From: Clostridium fungisolvens
GTDB lineage: Bacteria > Bacillota > Clostridia > Clostridiales > Clostridiaceae
DNA: 64,000 bases
Assembly: GCF_014193895.1 (NCBI RefSeq)
Contig: NZ_BLZR01000001.1
Location: 1,674,001-1,738,000 of the forward strand
Direction of reading: 5' to 3'
Shown: piece by piece, positions 12,154-19,769 of the stretch
How the letters are laid out: each line of letters opens with the position of its first letter
How positions within the stretch are numbered: the first letter of the stretch is position 1
Notes under the pieces: model-generated
Database searches by the model: none
What the model was told of the DNA's origin: nothing
Seen by the model: only the letters and a program-made list of their open reading frames with translations
Made by a program: the position numbers and the translations under genes

Positions 12154-13155
12154 ATGGGATTTTTTACGAAGACTAGAGATATAGGAATAGATTTGGGAAC
12201 ATCAAATACACTATTATACGTAAAAGGAAAAGGTATTTTATTAGTTGAGCCTTCAGTGGTAGCTATAAATAAAAAAAGTAGACAAGTGTTAGCAGTGGGG
12301 GTAGATGCTAAAAACATGATAGGAAGAACCCCAGAAGGTATAGAAGCTGTTCGACCGTTAAAGGACGGTACAATTGCGGATTTTGATTTGACTCAAAAAA
12401 TGCTGAAAAAGTTTATTGAAAAAGTTAATGATAAAAGAGCTCTTAAAAGTTCTAGAATCACTATTTCTCATCCTTCAGGAGTTACTGAAGTAGAAAAGAG
12501 AGCTATCAATGAGGCAATAAGCCAGGTTGGAGCTCGTAAAATTATGTTAGTGGAAGAAGCAGTAGCTGCAGCTATAGGATCTGGACTTCCTGTAGATGAA
12601 CCAATTGGAAGCATGATTATTGACATAGGTGCTGGAACTACTGAGGTGGCAGTTGTATCACTTCAAGGGATTGTTACAAGTAAAACCCTAAGAGTTGCAG
12701 GAGATGAACTAGATGAGACAATTATTGATTATGTAAAGAGAGAATTCAATCTGATGATAGGAGAAAGAACTGCAGAAAATATTAAGATTGAGTTAGGCTG
12801 TGTATATGCAAGAAGTGGTGAAGAAGAAAAGAGTATGGAAGTAAGAGGAAGAGATCTGGTAACAGGTCTGCCAAAATCTATTATAGTTGCAGATAGCCAA
12901 ATACGAGAAGCCCTGAAAAATCCGATTAATTTGATAATTGATGCAATTAAAGCTGCTATTGAAGAAACTCCGCCAGAGCTTGCCGCAGATATAATGGACA
13001 ATGGTATAATGCTTTCAGGTGGTGGGGCTCTTTTAAAAGGGTTAAGTGAATTAATACAAAGTGAAACACATATACATGTACATATTGCAGAAAACCCACT
13101 TGAATGTGTAGTTCGTGGTGCGGGAAAATGCTTAGACATGATAGACAAGATTTAA
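12154..13155 (+). CDS. mreB: MreB/Mbl family actin-like cell-shape protein
   Basis: 333-residue bacterial actin that polymerises under the membrane and guides cell-wall synthesis. The phosphate-1 motif GIDLGTSNTLLY, the interdomain motif MIIDIGAGTTEVAVVS and the C-terminal GIMLSGGGALLKG are intact, as is the conserved run MEVRGRDLVTGLPKS. The phosphate-1 neighbourhood and length match MreB. GGGGGAAG lies 7 nt before the ATG at 12154; an in-frame extension back to 12049 lacks a ribosome site and is rejected. No mreC or mreD follows, so this is an orphan paralogue (MreB, Mbl or MreBH-type cannot be separated by eye). A strong terminator follows. Confidence 0.92.
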   Translation: MGFFTKTRDIGIDLGTSNTLLYVKGKGILLVEPSVVAINKKSRQVLAVGVDAKNMIGRTPEGIEAVRPLKDGTIADFDLTQKMLKKFIEKVNDKRALKSSRITISHPSGVTEVEKRAINEAISQVGARKIMLVEEAVAAAIGSGLPVDEPIGSMIIDIGAGTTEVAVVSLQGIVTSKTLRVAGDELDETIIDYVKREFNLMIGERTAENIKIELGCVYARSGEEEKSMEVRGRDLVTGLPKSIIVADSQIREALKNPINLIIDAIKAAIEETPPELAADIMDNGIMLSGGGALLKGLSELIQSETHIHVHIAENPLECVVRGAGKCLDMIDKI

Positions 13156-13192
13156 TCTAAGTAATGATTTATTTGTTGAATTGCTTTTTTTG

Positions 13193-13214
13193 AAGATAGT
13201 AGTCTAAATTTTTA
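13193..13214 (+). repeat. left copy of 22-bp inverted repeat
   Basis: Perfect match, in inverted orientation, to 17731-17752. Flanking bases diverge immediately on both sides. Confidence 0.75.
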
Positions 13215-13228
13215 AATATAGTATTATG

Positions 13229-13277
13229 GATATGGAATAGATAGTGTAATATAAGCACTAATTCCATATCTTTTTTT
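13229..13277 (+). terminator. Rho-independent terminator after mreB
   Basis: GATATGGAAT (13229-13238) pairs with ATTCCATATC (13261-13270), extended internally by TAGTG/CACTA, and is followed by T7. One of the strongest terminators in the window. Confidence 0.88.
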
Positions 13278-13398
13278 ATATACTATAATAATTAAACAGA
13301 GATTACTAAGTTAGTGTAGTTGGTAGAATATACTTATATCATATGAGAATATATGTTTGTATAATAGAAGTATAGATTATGTGAAGGAGTGTAGGGTT

Positions 13399-14529
13399 TT
13401 GAGAGTACAAGAGATAAAGTTGGATAATAACCAAAGAAGGTATTTACTGGTTGATGATAAAGGGTTGCCAATAATACCAGTAGCAAAATATTTGAAGTAT
13501 ATAGATAATAGCGAAAAGAGCTTTAATACTCAAAAGACCTACTGCTACTCCTTAAAACTATATTTTGAATACTTACAAGAAATAAATGTGGATTACAGAA
13601 ATGTTAATTTAAATATACTATCTGATTTTGTGGGTTGGCTTAGAAACCCATATGAGAGTAATAAGGTGTTTAATATAAAACCAACTAAAGCAAAGAGAAC
13701 TGAAAAAACAGTTAATTTAACAATAACAGTTGTTACTAACTTTTATGATTATTTATATAGGACAGAAGAAATAAACAATGATATGGTTGATAAACTTATG
13801 AAACAAGTATTTACAGGCGGTCATACACACTTTAAAGACTTCTTATACCATGTAAATAAAGACAAGCCTTCAAGTAAGAATATATTAAAAATTAAAGAAC
13901 CAAGGCGTAAAATTAAAGTTCTTACAAAAGAAGAAATGCAAAAGGTCTACAATGCTACAACTAATATCAGAGATGAATTTTTAATAAAATTGTTGTTTGA
14001 AACTGGACTCCGAATCGGCGAAGCCTTATCTTTGTTTATAGAGGATATTATAGTTGACCATAGTAAAGGTCATAGGATTAAGTTAGTTGATAGAGGGGAA
14101 CTTCCTAATGGAGCGAGATTGAAAACAGGAGAAAGAGAGATACATATATCACAAGAGTTAATAGACTTGTTTGATGACTATGCTTACGATATTTTAGATG
14201 AATTAGAGATAGATACCAACTTTGTATTTGTAAAACTAAGAGGTGAAAATAAAGGTCAGCCTTTAGAATATTCAGATGTTAGTGACTTATTTAAAAGACT
14301 TAAAAAGAAAACTGGTATAGACGTTCATGCTCATCTTTTAAGACATACTCATGCAACCATATATTATCAAGCCACAAAGGATATAAAGCAAGTACAAGAG
14401 CGTTTAGGACACTCACAGATACAAACTACTATGAATATGTATTTACACCCTTCTGATGAAGATATAAGGGCAAATTGGGAAATAGCGCAACCATCATTTC
14501 AAATAAGTAAGGGAGATACTAATGACTAA
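13399..14529 (+). CDS. tnpA: Tn554 TnpA-like tyrosine recombinase
   Basis: 376-residue tyrosine recombinase that would cut and join the transposon ends together with TnpB. Catalytic set is complete: R205 (ETGLRIGEAL), K242, H312-x-x-R315 (HLLRHTHAT), H338 (LGHS) and nucleophile Y348 (NMYLH). An N-terminal SAM-like core-binding domain covers about 20-150. The start is a TTG at 13399 with AAGGAG 9 nt upstream; the upstream in-frame ATG at 13357 has no ribosome site. The 3' end overlaps tnpB by 8 nt, so they are translationally coupled. Family known from Tn554 transposition; activity here is inferred from intact residues. Confidence 0.88.
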   Translation: MRVQEIKLDNNQRRYLLVDDKGLPIIPVAKYLKYIDNSEKSFNTQKTYCYSLKLYFEYLQEINVDYRNVNLNILSDFVGWLRNPYESNKVFNIKPTKAKRTEKTVNLTITVVTNFYDYLYRTEEINNDMVDKLMKQVFTGGHTHFKDFLYHVNKDKPSSKNILKIKEPRRKIKVLTKEEMQKVYNATTNIRDEFLIKLLFETGLRIGEALSLFIEDIIVDHSKGHRIKLVDRGELPNGARLKTGEREIHISQELIDLFDDYAYDILDELEIDTNFVFVKLRGENKGQPLEYSDVSDLFKRLKKKTGIDVHAHLLRHTHATIYYQATKDIKQVQERLGHSQIQTTMNMYLHPSDEDIRANWEIAQPSFQISKGDTND

Positions 14530-16624
14530 TAATATAGTGAACATTTTTACACATGATACAACAATTGAGCCTAAAGATAAAATAACTGAAACCCTATCTA
14601 AATATACTGAAAAAACAGTTAATAAAGATAAATCAATAACATATACAGAAATATCAACAACCTATTTTTTAGAAAATGATAAATGGCATATAGATTTCTT
14701 TAGTGAGGTAGGACAATTTAAGAAACAAGTTGAAAGCTATAAGTATTCAAACAAGAATATCTCTTTCCCATTTAATAATAAGAATGTAAATAAGGAAATG
14801 AAGTTTATAGTATATAATAAGCTATTCTCTGATGAGTGGGGATTACAACCAAGCTTATTAAGTCAAAATCAATTTATAAAACGATTATCACAATTTATAA
14901 ATGATAAGTATCCTAATATAAATTCATTCAAAGAATTAGATTTAGAAAAATCAAACATTCAATGGTTAGATTGGTTAAATAGTAAAAATATAAAAACTAT
15001 CTCGACCTCAAAGTCGCTTGATAAGAATTATAAATGCAAAACCCCTACTGCTAATTTTTTAGAAGTTATAATAACTTACTTTATTACTTTAACTGATGAA
15101 CGAGAAGAATGGGGAAAAGATAAATGGGACGTTAGAAATTTACAACAATATGGAATAACTTATGTACAATCAAGTAAATTATATTATATAAACTTTGGCA
15201 AAATAAAAAATTTAAAAATAAAAGAAGAAGTAAAAAAATATATAAATCAAAGATTAATAATTAACAATAAGTTTTCTTGGAACACAGCACTAAATTATTT
15301 AAAAGTAATACCACATTTTATTAATTATATATGTACATTAGAACCTAATTGGAATGACTTAAAAGGTTTAGAAAGACGACATATACTGCAATATATAGAA
15401 TGGTTAAATATTTATGCTAAAGAAAATTTAACTAAGAAAAATGCTAACCCTAAGCTATACATATCATGGTCATTGCACGTACTTCAAAAGTTTTTATTAG
15501 ATATTCAAATAAGAGAATACGGTATTGCTCCAATAAAAAATATTAGAACCTTAATATTTCCAGAAGACAAACCTAAAGTATCTAAAAAATCAAATGACCA
15601 AATAGATTATGTCCCAGATTTTGTATTGGAACAACTGTTTGATAATATAAATAACCTTCATAAAGAAGTTATTCCAGTAGTTTATATCATGTTTAAAACT
15701 GGACTTAGGATATCAGATGTTTTAGGTTTAAAACAAGACTGTTTAGTCAAACTAAATAATAAGTTTTGGATTGAAGCAGATATTGAAAAGACTTATGTAG
15801 AAGGTCATAGAATACCTATTGATGATGAACTTGCTAATATGTTAGCAGTATTGGTTGATACTGCCAGAAAATATAGTAATGAAGATAATAACCCAGAAAA
15901 TTATATATTTGTTCGATACAAAGGTTCTCGAAAAGGCAAGCCTTATAGTCAAGAATGGATTCGAGACAATCTTAATTTATTAGCAATGGATTGCAATATA
16001 ACTGATGAAATTGGAAGTAGATATCACTTTAAAAATCACTCTTTTAGACATACTTATGCTATAAAAATGCTGAATGGTGGTGCTGATATACTAACAGTTC
16101 AGGAATTACTGGCTCACGCTTCGCCTGAAATGACTATGAGATATGCTAAGTTGCTTGATGATACTAAAAGAAAAGTGTTTGATAAAGCAGTTAATCAAGG
16201 AATATTTAGTTTTGATGAAGGTGATAAATTAAGAGAAGAAAATGATGGTGAAATACCATCTGACATTATAGATATGCTATATACAAACCACAAGTTAAAT
16301 GCCCTTGACACGCCTTATGGGACTTGTATGCAAAGAAAAAACGGCAAATGTAGCTTTGCAAAACAACCACCTTGCTTAACTTGTAATAACGGAAATCCTT
16401 GCAAAGATTTATGTGTTGGGGCATTTGAAGGAGATACTACTAAGTATGAGATACTAATAAACTCTACTAAAACAATGATTGAAAATGCCAAAATATATAA
16501 CAGAACTGAAATGGTAAGTGAAAATGAAGAATTGCTTCAATTGTATGAAGATATTTACTCTAAAATATCACAAGGAAGTATGATTTACAGTAGATTAGAT
16601 AAGTTAAAAAAGACGGTGGACTAA
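14522..16624 (+). CDS. tnpB: Tn554 TnpB-like tyrosine recombinase
   Basis: 700-residue second recombinase of the module. Catalytic residues are R396 (FKTGLRISDVLGL), H506-x-x-R509 (HSFRHTYA), H532 (LLAHAS) and Y541 (TMRYAK). A long N-terminal region (1-350) is specific to the TnpB type. The C-terminus holds a cysteine cluster, CMQRKNGKCSFAKQPPC, then CNNGNPC and C, which probably binds zinc and is seen in TnpB proteins. GGGAG lies 6 nt before the ATG, which overlaps the tnpA stop. The reading frame is intact and somewhat longer than the Tn554 reference protein (about 630). Confidence 0.87.
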   Translation: MTNNIVNIFTHDTTIEPKDKITETLSKYTEKTVNKDKSITYTEISTTYFLENDKWHIDFFSEVGQFKKQVESYKYSNKNISFPFNNKNVNKEMKFIVYNKLFSDEWGLQPSLLSQNQFIKRLSQFINDKYPNINSFKELDLEKSNIQWLDWLNSKNIKTISTSKSLDKNYKCKTPTANFLEVIITYFITLTDEREEWGKDKWDVRNLQQYGITYVQSSKLYYINFGKIKNLKIKEEVKKYINQRLIINNKFSWNTALNYLKVIPHFINYICTLEPNWNDLKGLERRHILQYIEWLNIYAKENLTKKNANPKLYISWSLHVLQKFLLDIQIREYGIAPIKNIRTLIFPEDKPKVSKKSNDQIDYVPDFVLEQLFDNINNLHKEVIPVVYIMFKTGLRISDVLGLKQDCLVKLNNKFWIEADIEKTYVEGHRIPIDDELANMLAVLVDTARKYSNEDNNPENYIFVRYKGSRKGKPYSQEWIRDNLNLLAMDCNITDEIGSRYHFKNHSFRHTYAIKMLNGGADILTVQELLAHASPEMTMRYAKLLDDTKRKVFDKAVNQGIFSFDEGDKLREENDGEIPSDIIDMLYTNHKLNALDTPYGTCMQRKNGKCSFAKQPPCLTCNNGNPCKDLCVGAFEGDTTKYEILINSTKTMIENAKIYNRTEMVSENEELLQLYEDIYSKISQGSMIYSRLDKLKKTVD

Positions 16625-17005
16625 GTGAGCAAATATAACCGTTTAGAGCATTTAAAGGAGTTGCATGGCAAACGTAAGGCTCTAACTCAAGAAAAGGTTG
16701 ATAAAGCAATTCAAAGGCTTATAAAAGCTCGAAAAACTATTAACTTTAATAGTGTTGCAAGTGAAAGTGGAGTTACTAAAAAAACACTATACGATAATAA
16801 AGAGATTAGAGAACGTATAGAAAATCTTAGACATCAGCAATCGCAAGTGCCTACTCCATCACAAGTTAAAAGAGAAATGGATGATAATAATAAGGACGCT
16901 ATTATAGCAAGCTTGAAAAGAAAAATCAAAAGACTCGAAGAAGAAAACAAAGAACTTAAAGAGCAGCTTAAAATTAACTACGCAGATATTTACAATCAAT
17001 TATAA
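16625..17005 (+). CDS. tnpC: Tn554 TnpC-like protein (DUF6262 type)
   Basis: 126 residues, the size of Tn554 TnpC, which affects orientation and frequency of transposition. The central SVASESGVTKKTLYDNKEIR resembles a helix-turn-helix; the C-terminal KRKIKRLEEENKELKEQLK (about 97-117) is a coiled coil. It starts with GTG directly after the tnpB stop codon, so translation is probably coupled. Strongly basic, consistent with DNA binding. Confidence 0.82.
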   Translation: MSKYNRLEHLKELHGKRKALTQEKVDKAIQRLIKARKTINFNSVASESGVTKKTLYDNKEIRERIENLRHQQSQVPTPSQVKREMDDNNKDAIIASLKRKIKRLEEENKELKEQLKINYADIYNQL

Positions 17006-17152
17006 TATTATGAAATTTATGGTATAATAAAGCGAATAATCACATCGTAATTGTAAAAATGGCGAAGGATAACAGAGACAACAAAAAAACTGATGTACAC
17101 ATTTAAGTTTGGCATAAAAGAGTCAACAAATTATATTAAAGGAGTGCTCCTT

Positions 17153-17581
17153 ATGAAAACAAAATATATGGGAAAAATTTCTCTGTTTTTATTTCTCTTT
17201 GGATTTATTGGATTAGTTATCTCTGCAATTTGGGGAAACCCAGTTGGAAAGACTATGGCAACAATGAATATTAACAACTTTGTCAAAGAGAATACTAACG
17301 GGATGGAGCTCAAATTAGGTAACTTGCATTATAACCTTGAAAATTCAGGATATGACGTATCCATGCTTGATAAAAATACTGGAACCATGTATCTTGCTAC
17401 AGTCGATGAGCTGGGTGTAAAATATCAAGACATGCTGCCCAATTACGTATATCCAAAGCGTATAATCAGATACCCTTCGTCAGTATTCTTTATTTCTGTT
17501 GGGATAATAGGGATATTTATAGGATTACTATGCTATTTTAACAGTACATTATTGAGAATGAGAAAATCAAGATTTAGGTAG
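17153..17581 (+). CDS. two-helix membrane protein, possible transposon passenger
   Basis: 142 residues. Membrane segments at about 9-30 and 108-130 flank a roughly 75-residue external domain. AAAGGAG lies 8 nt before the ATG at 17153; an upstream in-frame ATG at 17093 lacks a ribosome site. It lies between tnpC and the right copy of the 22-bp inverted repeat, the position of passenger genes in Tn554 elements. No family recognised. A terminator follows. Confidence 0.7.
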   Translation: MKTKYMGKISLFLFLFGFIGLVISAIWGNPVGKTMATMNINNFVKENTNGMELKLGNLHYNLENSGYDVSMLDKNTGTMYLATVDELGVKYQDMLPNYVYPKRIIRYPSSVFFISVGIIGIFIGLLCYFNSTLLRMRKSRFR

Positions 17582-17625
17582 AAGGCTTTATCATCGATAG
17601 TTCTTATTATTCTTAGATTACGAAA

Positions 17626-17656
17626 AAAGTCCAACAAATAAACTTGTTGGACTTTA
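17626..17656 (+). terminator. Rho-independent terminator
   Basis: AAAGTCCAACAA (17626-17637) and TTGTTGGACTTT (17644-17655), a perfect 12-bp stem with a 6-base loop. T-tract is short on the plus strand; A-run on the left makes it usable on the minus strand too. Confidence 0.75.
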
Positions 17657-17660
17657 TAAC

Positions 17661-17690
17661 ATAACATAATACACATGTATATTATGTTAT
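17661..17690. repeat. 11-bp inverted repeat
   Basis: ATAACATAATA (17661-17671) and TATTATGTTAT (17680-17690) with an 8-bp loop, directly after the terminator. Possibly part of the right end of the mobile element. Confidence 0.5.
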
Positions 17691-17730
17691 AAATATTATT
17701 TTTTATAAGTTTTTATAAAGTTACTCTTGA

Positions 17731-17752
17731 TAAAAATTTAGACTACTATCTT
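17731..17752 (-). repeat. right copy of 22-bp inverted repeat
   Basis: Exact reverse complement of 13193-13214, located 150 bp after the passenger gene stop. Confidence 0.75.
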
Positions 17753-17829
17753 TACTATCTATGAAAGTATAAAGTTTTTGAATTACCTAAACCTGCATAT
17801 TTCAATGGATTTAAAAGGTCTTTATTGAT

Positions 17830-17909
17830 ATATAGTAAAAAATGAATCTTACTTGCTTGCCAAATTTTTTGTATATACATTCGGAAAAATAGATGCGCAA
17901 AAAAAGCTT
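17830..17909 (+). repeat. degenerate ~78-bp intergenic repeat, copy 2
   Basis: See copy 1 at 4081. Just downstream, AAGCTTACTT (17905-17914) is complementary to AAGTAAGCTT (17984-17993), giving an additional long-range hairpin. Confidence 0.5.
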
Positions 17910-18078
17910 ACTTCAGAGATTTTTTATGTAAAAAATAATAACAGCATATAGTTAAATTAAATTATTCTTATAGAGTTATGAAAAAGTAAGCTTGGACAAA
18001 ATTGCCATTGATGCAGTAAATATGATAAAATACTCACGGGGATGCACTAATTTATTAAAAGTTTGTGGGGGGATTAAT

Positions 18079-18819
18079 ATAAAGAAGTTATATAAAAATA
18101 TTTTGTTAGTGGTTTTACTGCTTTGTATTTCGGTATCATTTTACTTTATTCAAATTTTTATATTTCATGACCAAAGAGACACTGGATTTTACCTATTACA
18201 AGATTTGGCCTTTGTACCACTGCAGGTTATTATTGTTACGGTATTGATTGACCAGATTGTTAAAACTAAAGAAAAACAGAACAACCTTAAAAAGATAAGT
18301 GTGGTAATAGGTGCATTTTTCACTGAAACAGGAGTAAAAGCCATAAGCAATATGGCATGTTTTAATTCGAATTTTAAGGAAATTAGTGAAAAGCTTAGGA
18401 TTGGAAATGGATGGTCAGATAAGGATTTTCAAAAAATAGTAAAAGACTTCAAAGAGACTGAGATTATAATTGATAGTAAATCAGGAGATTTAAATGAACT
18501 AAAAGAGTTTATATTCAGTAATAAGCAAAACATACTTTCTATGTTTGAGAATCAAACTCTTCTAGAGCATAATTCCTTTACTGATATGCTGTGGGCCTTA
18601 TATCATATCTACGATGAACTTTCGTACAGAGAAGATCTTAATAATATTCCTAATGAAGATTTAGTGCATCTGTCAGGAGATATTAAAAGATGTTATAAGC
18701 AGATGATAGTTGAGTGGATATACTATATGAGTCACTTAAAAAGAGAATACCCATTCTTATATTCTTTGGCTGTTAGGAAGAATCCATTTACAAAACAAGT
18801 AGTATTGAATAAAAACTAA
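18079..18819 (+). CDS. membrane-anchored protein, unknown, probable AUA start
   Basis: 246 residues from the proposed start. The N-terminus reads (M)KKLYKNILLVVLLLCISVSF, a typical positively charged head plus membrane helix; a second hydrophobic stretch covers about 40-60 (LAFVPLQVIIVTVLIDQI). The rest is cytoplasmic, helical and charged. GGGGGG (18067-18072) lies 6 nt before ATA at 18079. In-frame alternatives, TTG 17992 and ATG 18021, have no Shine-Dalgarno. A non-canonical AUA start is therefore proposed; a longer protein from TTG is the fallback. No domain recognised. A strong terminator follows. Confidence 0.6.
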   Translation: MKKLYKNILLVVLLLCISVSFYFIQIFIFHDQRDTGFYLLQDLAFVPLQVIIVTVLIDQIVKTKEKQNNLKKISVVIGAFFTETGVKAISNMACFNSNFKEISEKLRIGNGWSDKDFQKIVKDFKETEIIIDSKSGDLNELKEFIFSNKQNILSMFENQTLLEHNSFTDMLWALYHIYDELSYREDLNNIPNEDLVHLSGDIKRCYKQMIVEWIYYMSHLKREYPFLYSLAVRKNPFTKQVVLNKN

Positions 18820-18824
18820 AGTAT

Positions 18825-18867
18825 ACAGGCAGTCCAAACTTCAGTTTAAAGTGGACTGCCTGTTTTA
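18825..18867 (+). terminator. Rho-independent terminator
   Basis: Perfect 12-bp arms ACAGGCAGTCCA (18825-18836) and TGGACTGCCTGT (18852-18863), then TTT. Serves the plus-strand gene and, by symmetry, possibly the convergent acetyltransferase. Confidence 0.85.
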
Positions 18868-18904
18868 AATGGTGAAAGCATAAATTTATTAGTATTATAT
18901 TAAA

Positions 18905-19420
18905 TTATATTAAGACATCTTCCTTAATTAGCTCATAGTCAATGCTAGACTGAAATACTCCAAGTTGATTTTTAAAGGAATTAATTCTCGTAGCAATCCT
19001 TTTAAATCCCAGCTTTTCGTACACATGCTGAGCTCTTGTATTATTAATATTTGTATCTAGAATAATTTTTTCAACCTTTAAATCATCAAATAAATATACT
19101 ATTAGCATTTTTAAAGCTTTAGTGCCATAGCCTTTTTCTTGATAAGTAAAGTCACATATTTTAATTCCTATTTCTGCAACCTTATCTTTTATAGCATAGT
19201 TCATTTCACCAACACATTTATTATCAATCTCAATTATTAGCCTTCTTGCAGAGTCAGTTTCATTTCTTATGCTATCCATTAATTTATCTGAATCCGTATA
19301 AATACCGTTTGGAAATCCTGCATGAGCCATTACCTCACCGTCGGCCCACCATTTACAAAGTGTTTGTACATCTGATATAGTTGCATGTCTTATTATTATC
19401 TCTTTACTACTTAAATACAT
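18905..19420 (-). CDS. GNAT acetyltransferase with leader-peptide attenuator
   Basis: 171-residue acetyltransferase of the RimJ/RimL-like GNAT group, transferring acetyl from acetyl-CoA to an amine. The acetyl-CoA motif A is QEKGYGTKAL (about 106-115), followed by LDTNINNTRAQHVYEKLGF. GGAGG lies 9 nt before the ATG. That Shine-Dalgarno can be sequestered by CCTCC at the end of an 18-residue leader ORF (19452-19508), the layout of inducible antibiotic-resistance genes. Aminoglycoside or peptide-antibiotic acetylation is therefore an attractive but unproven role; protein N-terminal acetylation is the alternative. Confidence 0.85.
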   Translation of the reverse strand: MYLSSKEIIIRHATISDVQTLCKWWADGEVMAHAGFPNGIYTDSDKLMDSIRNETDSARRLIIEIDNKCVGEMNYAIKDKVAEIGIKICDFTYQEKGYGTKALKMLIVYLFDDLKVEKIILDTNINNTRAQHVYEKLGFKRIATRINSFKNQLGVFQSSIDYELIKEDVLI

Positions 19421-19429
19421 TAAAATATT

Positions 19430-19471
19430 CCTCCAATTAATTTTCGGAGGGCTAGAGTATAGTTCCCCTCC
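19430..19471 (-). promoter_or_regulatory. translational attenuator of the 18905 acetyltransferase
   Basis: Three segments on the minus-strand transcript: GGAGGGG (19471-19465, inside the leader ORF), CCCTCC (19451-19446, just after the leader stop) and GGAGG (19434-19430, Shine-Dalgarno of the acetyltransferase). Segment 2 pairs with segment 1 (6 bp) or with segment 3 (CCTCCGA with TTGGAGG, one G-U). The second pairing hides the Shine-Dalgarno. A ribosome held near the leader stop would cover segment 2 and free it. Confidence 0.6.
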
Positions 19472-19508
19472 TGATTATATATACCATAGTTGAACTGTTA
19501 AACTTCAT
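19452..19508 (-). CDS. leader peptide, 18 residues
   Basis: MKFNSSTMVYIIRRGTIL, starting at 19508 with AAAGGAG at ideal distance (9 nt). The stop is followed immediately by CCCTCC. The AGG AGG GGA codons form the first arm of the attenuator. Too short for a standalone function; inferred to sense ribosome stalling. Confidence 0.6.
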   Translation of the reverse strand: MKFNSSTMVYIIRRGTIL

Positions 19509-19711
19509 ATGAAATCACTCCTTTGAAATTAATTATAAAACAGCAAATCTTAAGGATTAGAGAGTACCTAATTTGCTTGCTTTGTAAGTGTTTATTAAGT
19601 TATTATATAACAAATGATTGTGCAACTTCAAATATTTTACATATAAATTAAGGTTATCTTAAGTAGAATATTATATTTTGAAATAGCGCAATATCTTTGT
19701 TAAGTAAATTA

Positions 19712-19752
19712 TATAATGAACAATATAGCATATGAAAATGGAATGCTATATT
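19712..19752 (+). promoter_or_regulatory. probable -10 and operator of the EmrE-like pump
   Basis: TATAAT (19712-19717) is followed by a perfect inverted repeat AATATAGCAT (19722-19731) and ATGCTATATT (19743-19752) with an 11-bp spacer, ending just before the ribosome binding site. The position fits a repressor site or an mRNA hairpin. No good -35 was seen at 17 bp. Confidence 0.5.
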
Positions 19753-19769
19753 GGAAGGAGAGATATAAT

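Larger units (their letters stand above)
13193..17752 (+). mobile_element. Tn554-type transposon (limits uncertain)
   Basis: Carries tnpA-tnpB-tnpC in the order and sizes of Tn554 (two tyrosine recombinases and a small helper), plus a membrane-protein gene. A 22-bp sequence occurs at 13193-13214 and in inverted orientation at 17731-17752, starting AAGATAGTAGTCTAAATTTT. I use these as provisional limits. Classical Tn554 elements lack terminal inverted repeats, and the mreB terminator (13229-13277) falls inside the left limit, so the real ends may differ. No resistance gene is present. Confidence 0.6.
19421..19769. other. divergent intergenic region with two leaders
   Basis: Between the acetyltransferase (minus) and the EmrE-like pump (plus). 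Holds the leader peptide and attenuator on the minus strand and a -10/operator region on the plus strand. Nothing else seen. Confidence 0.6.
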
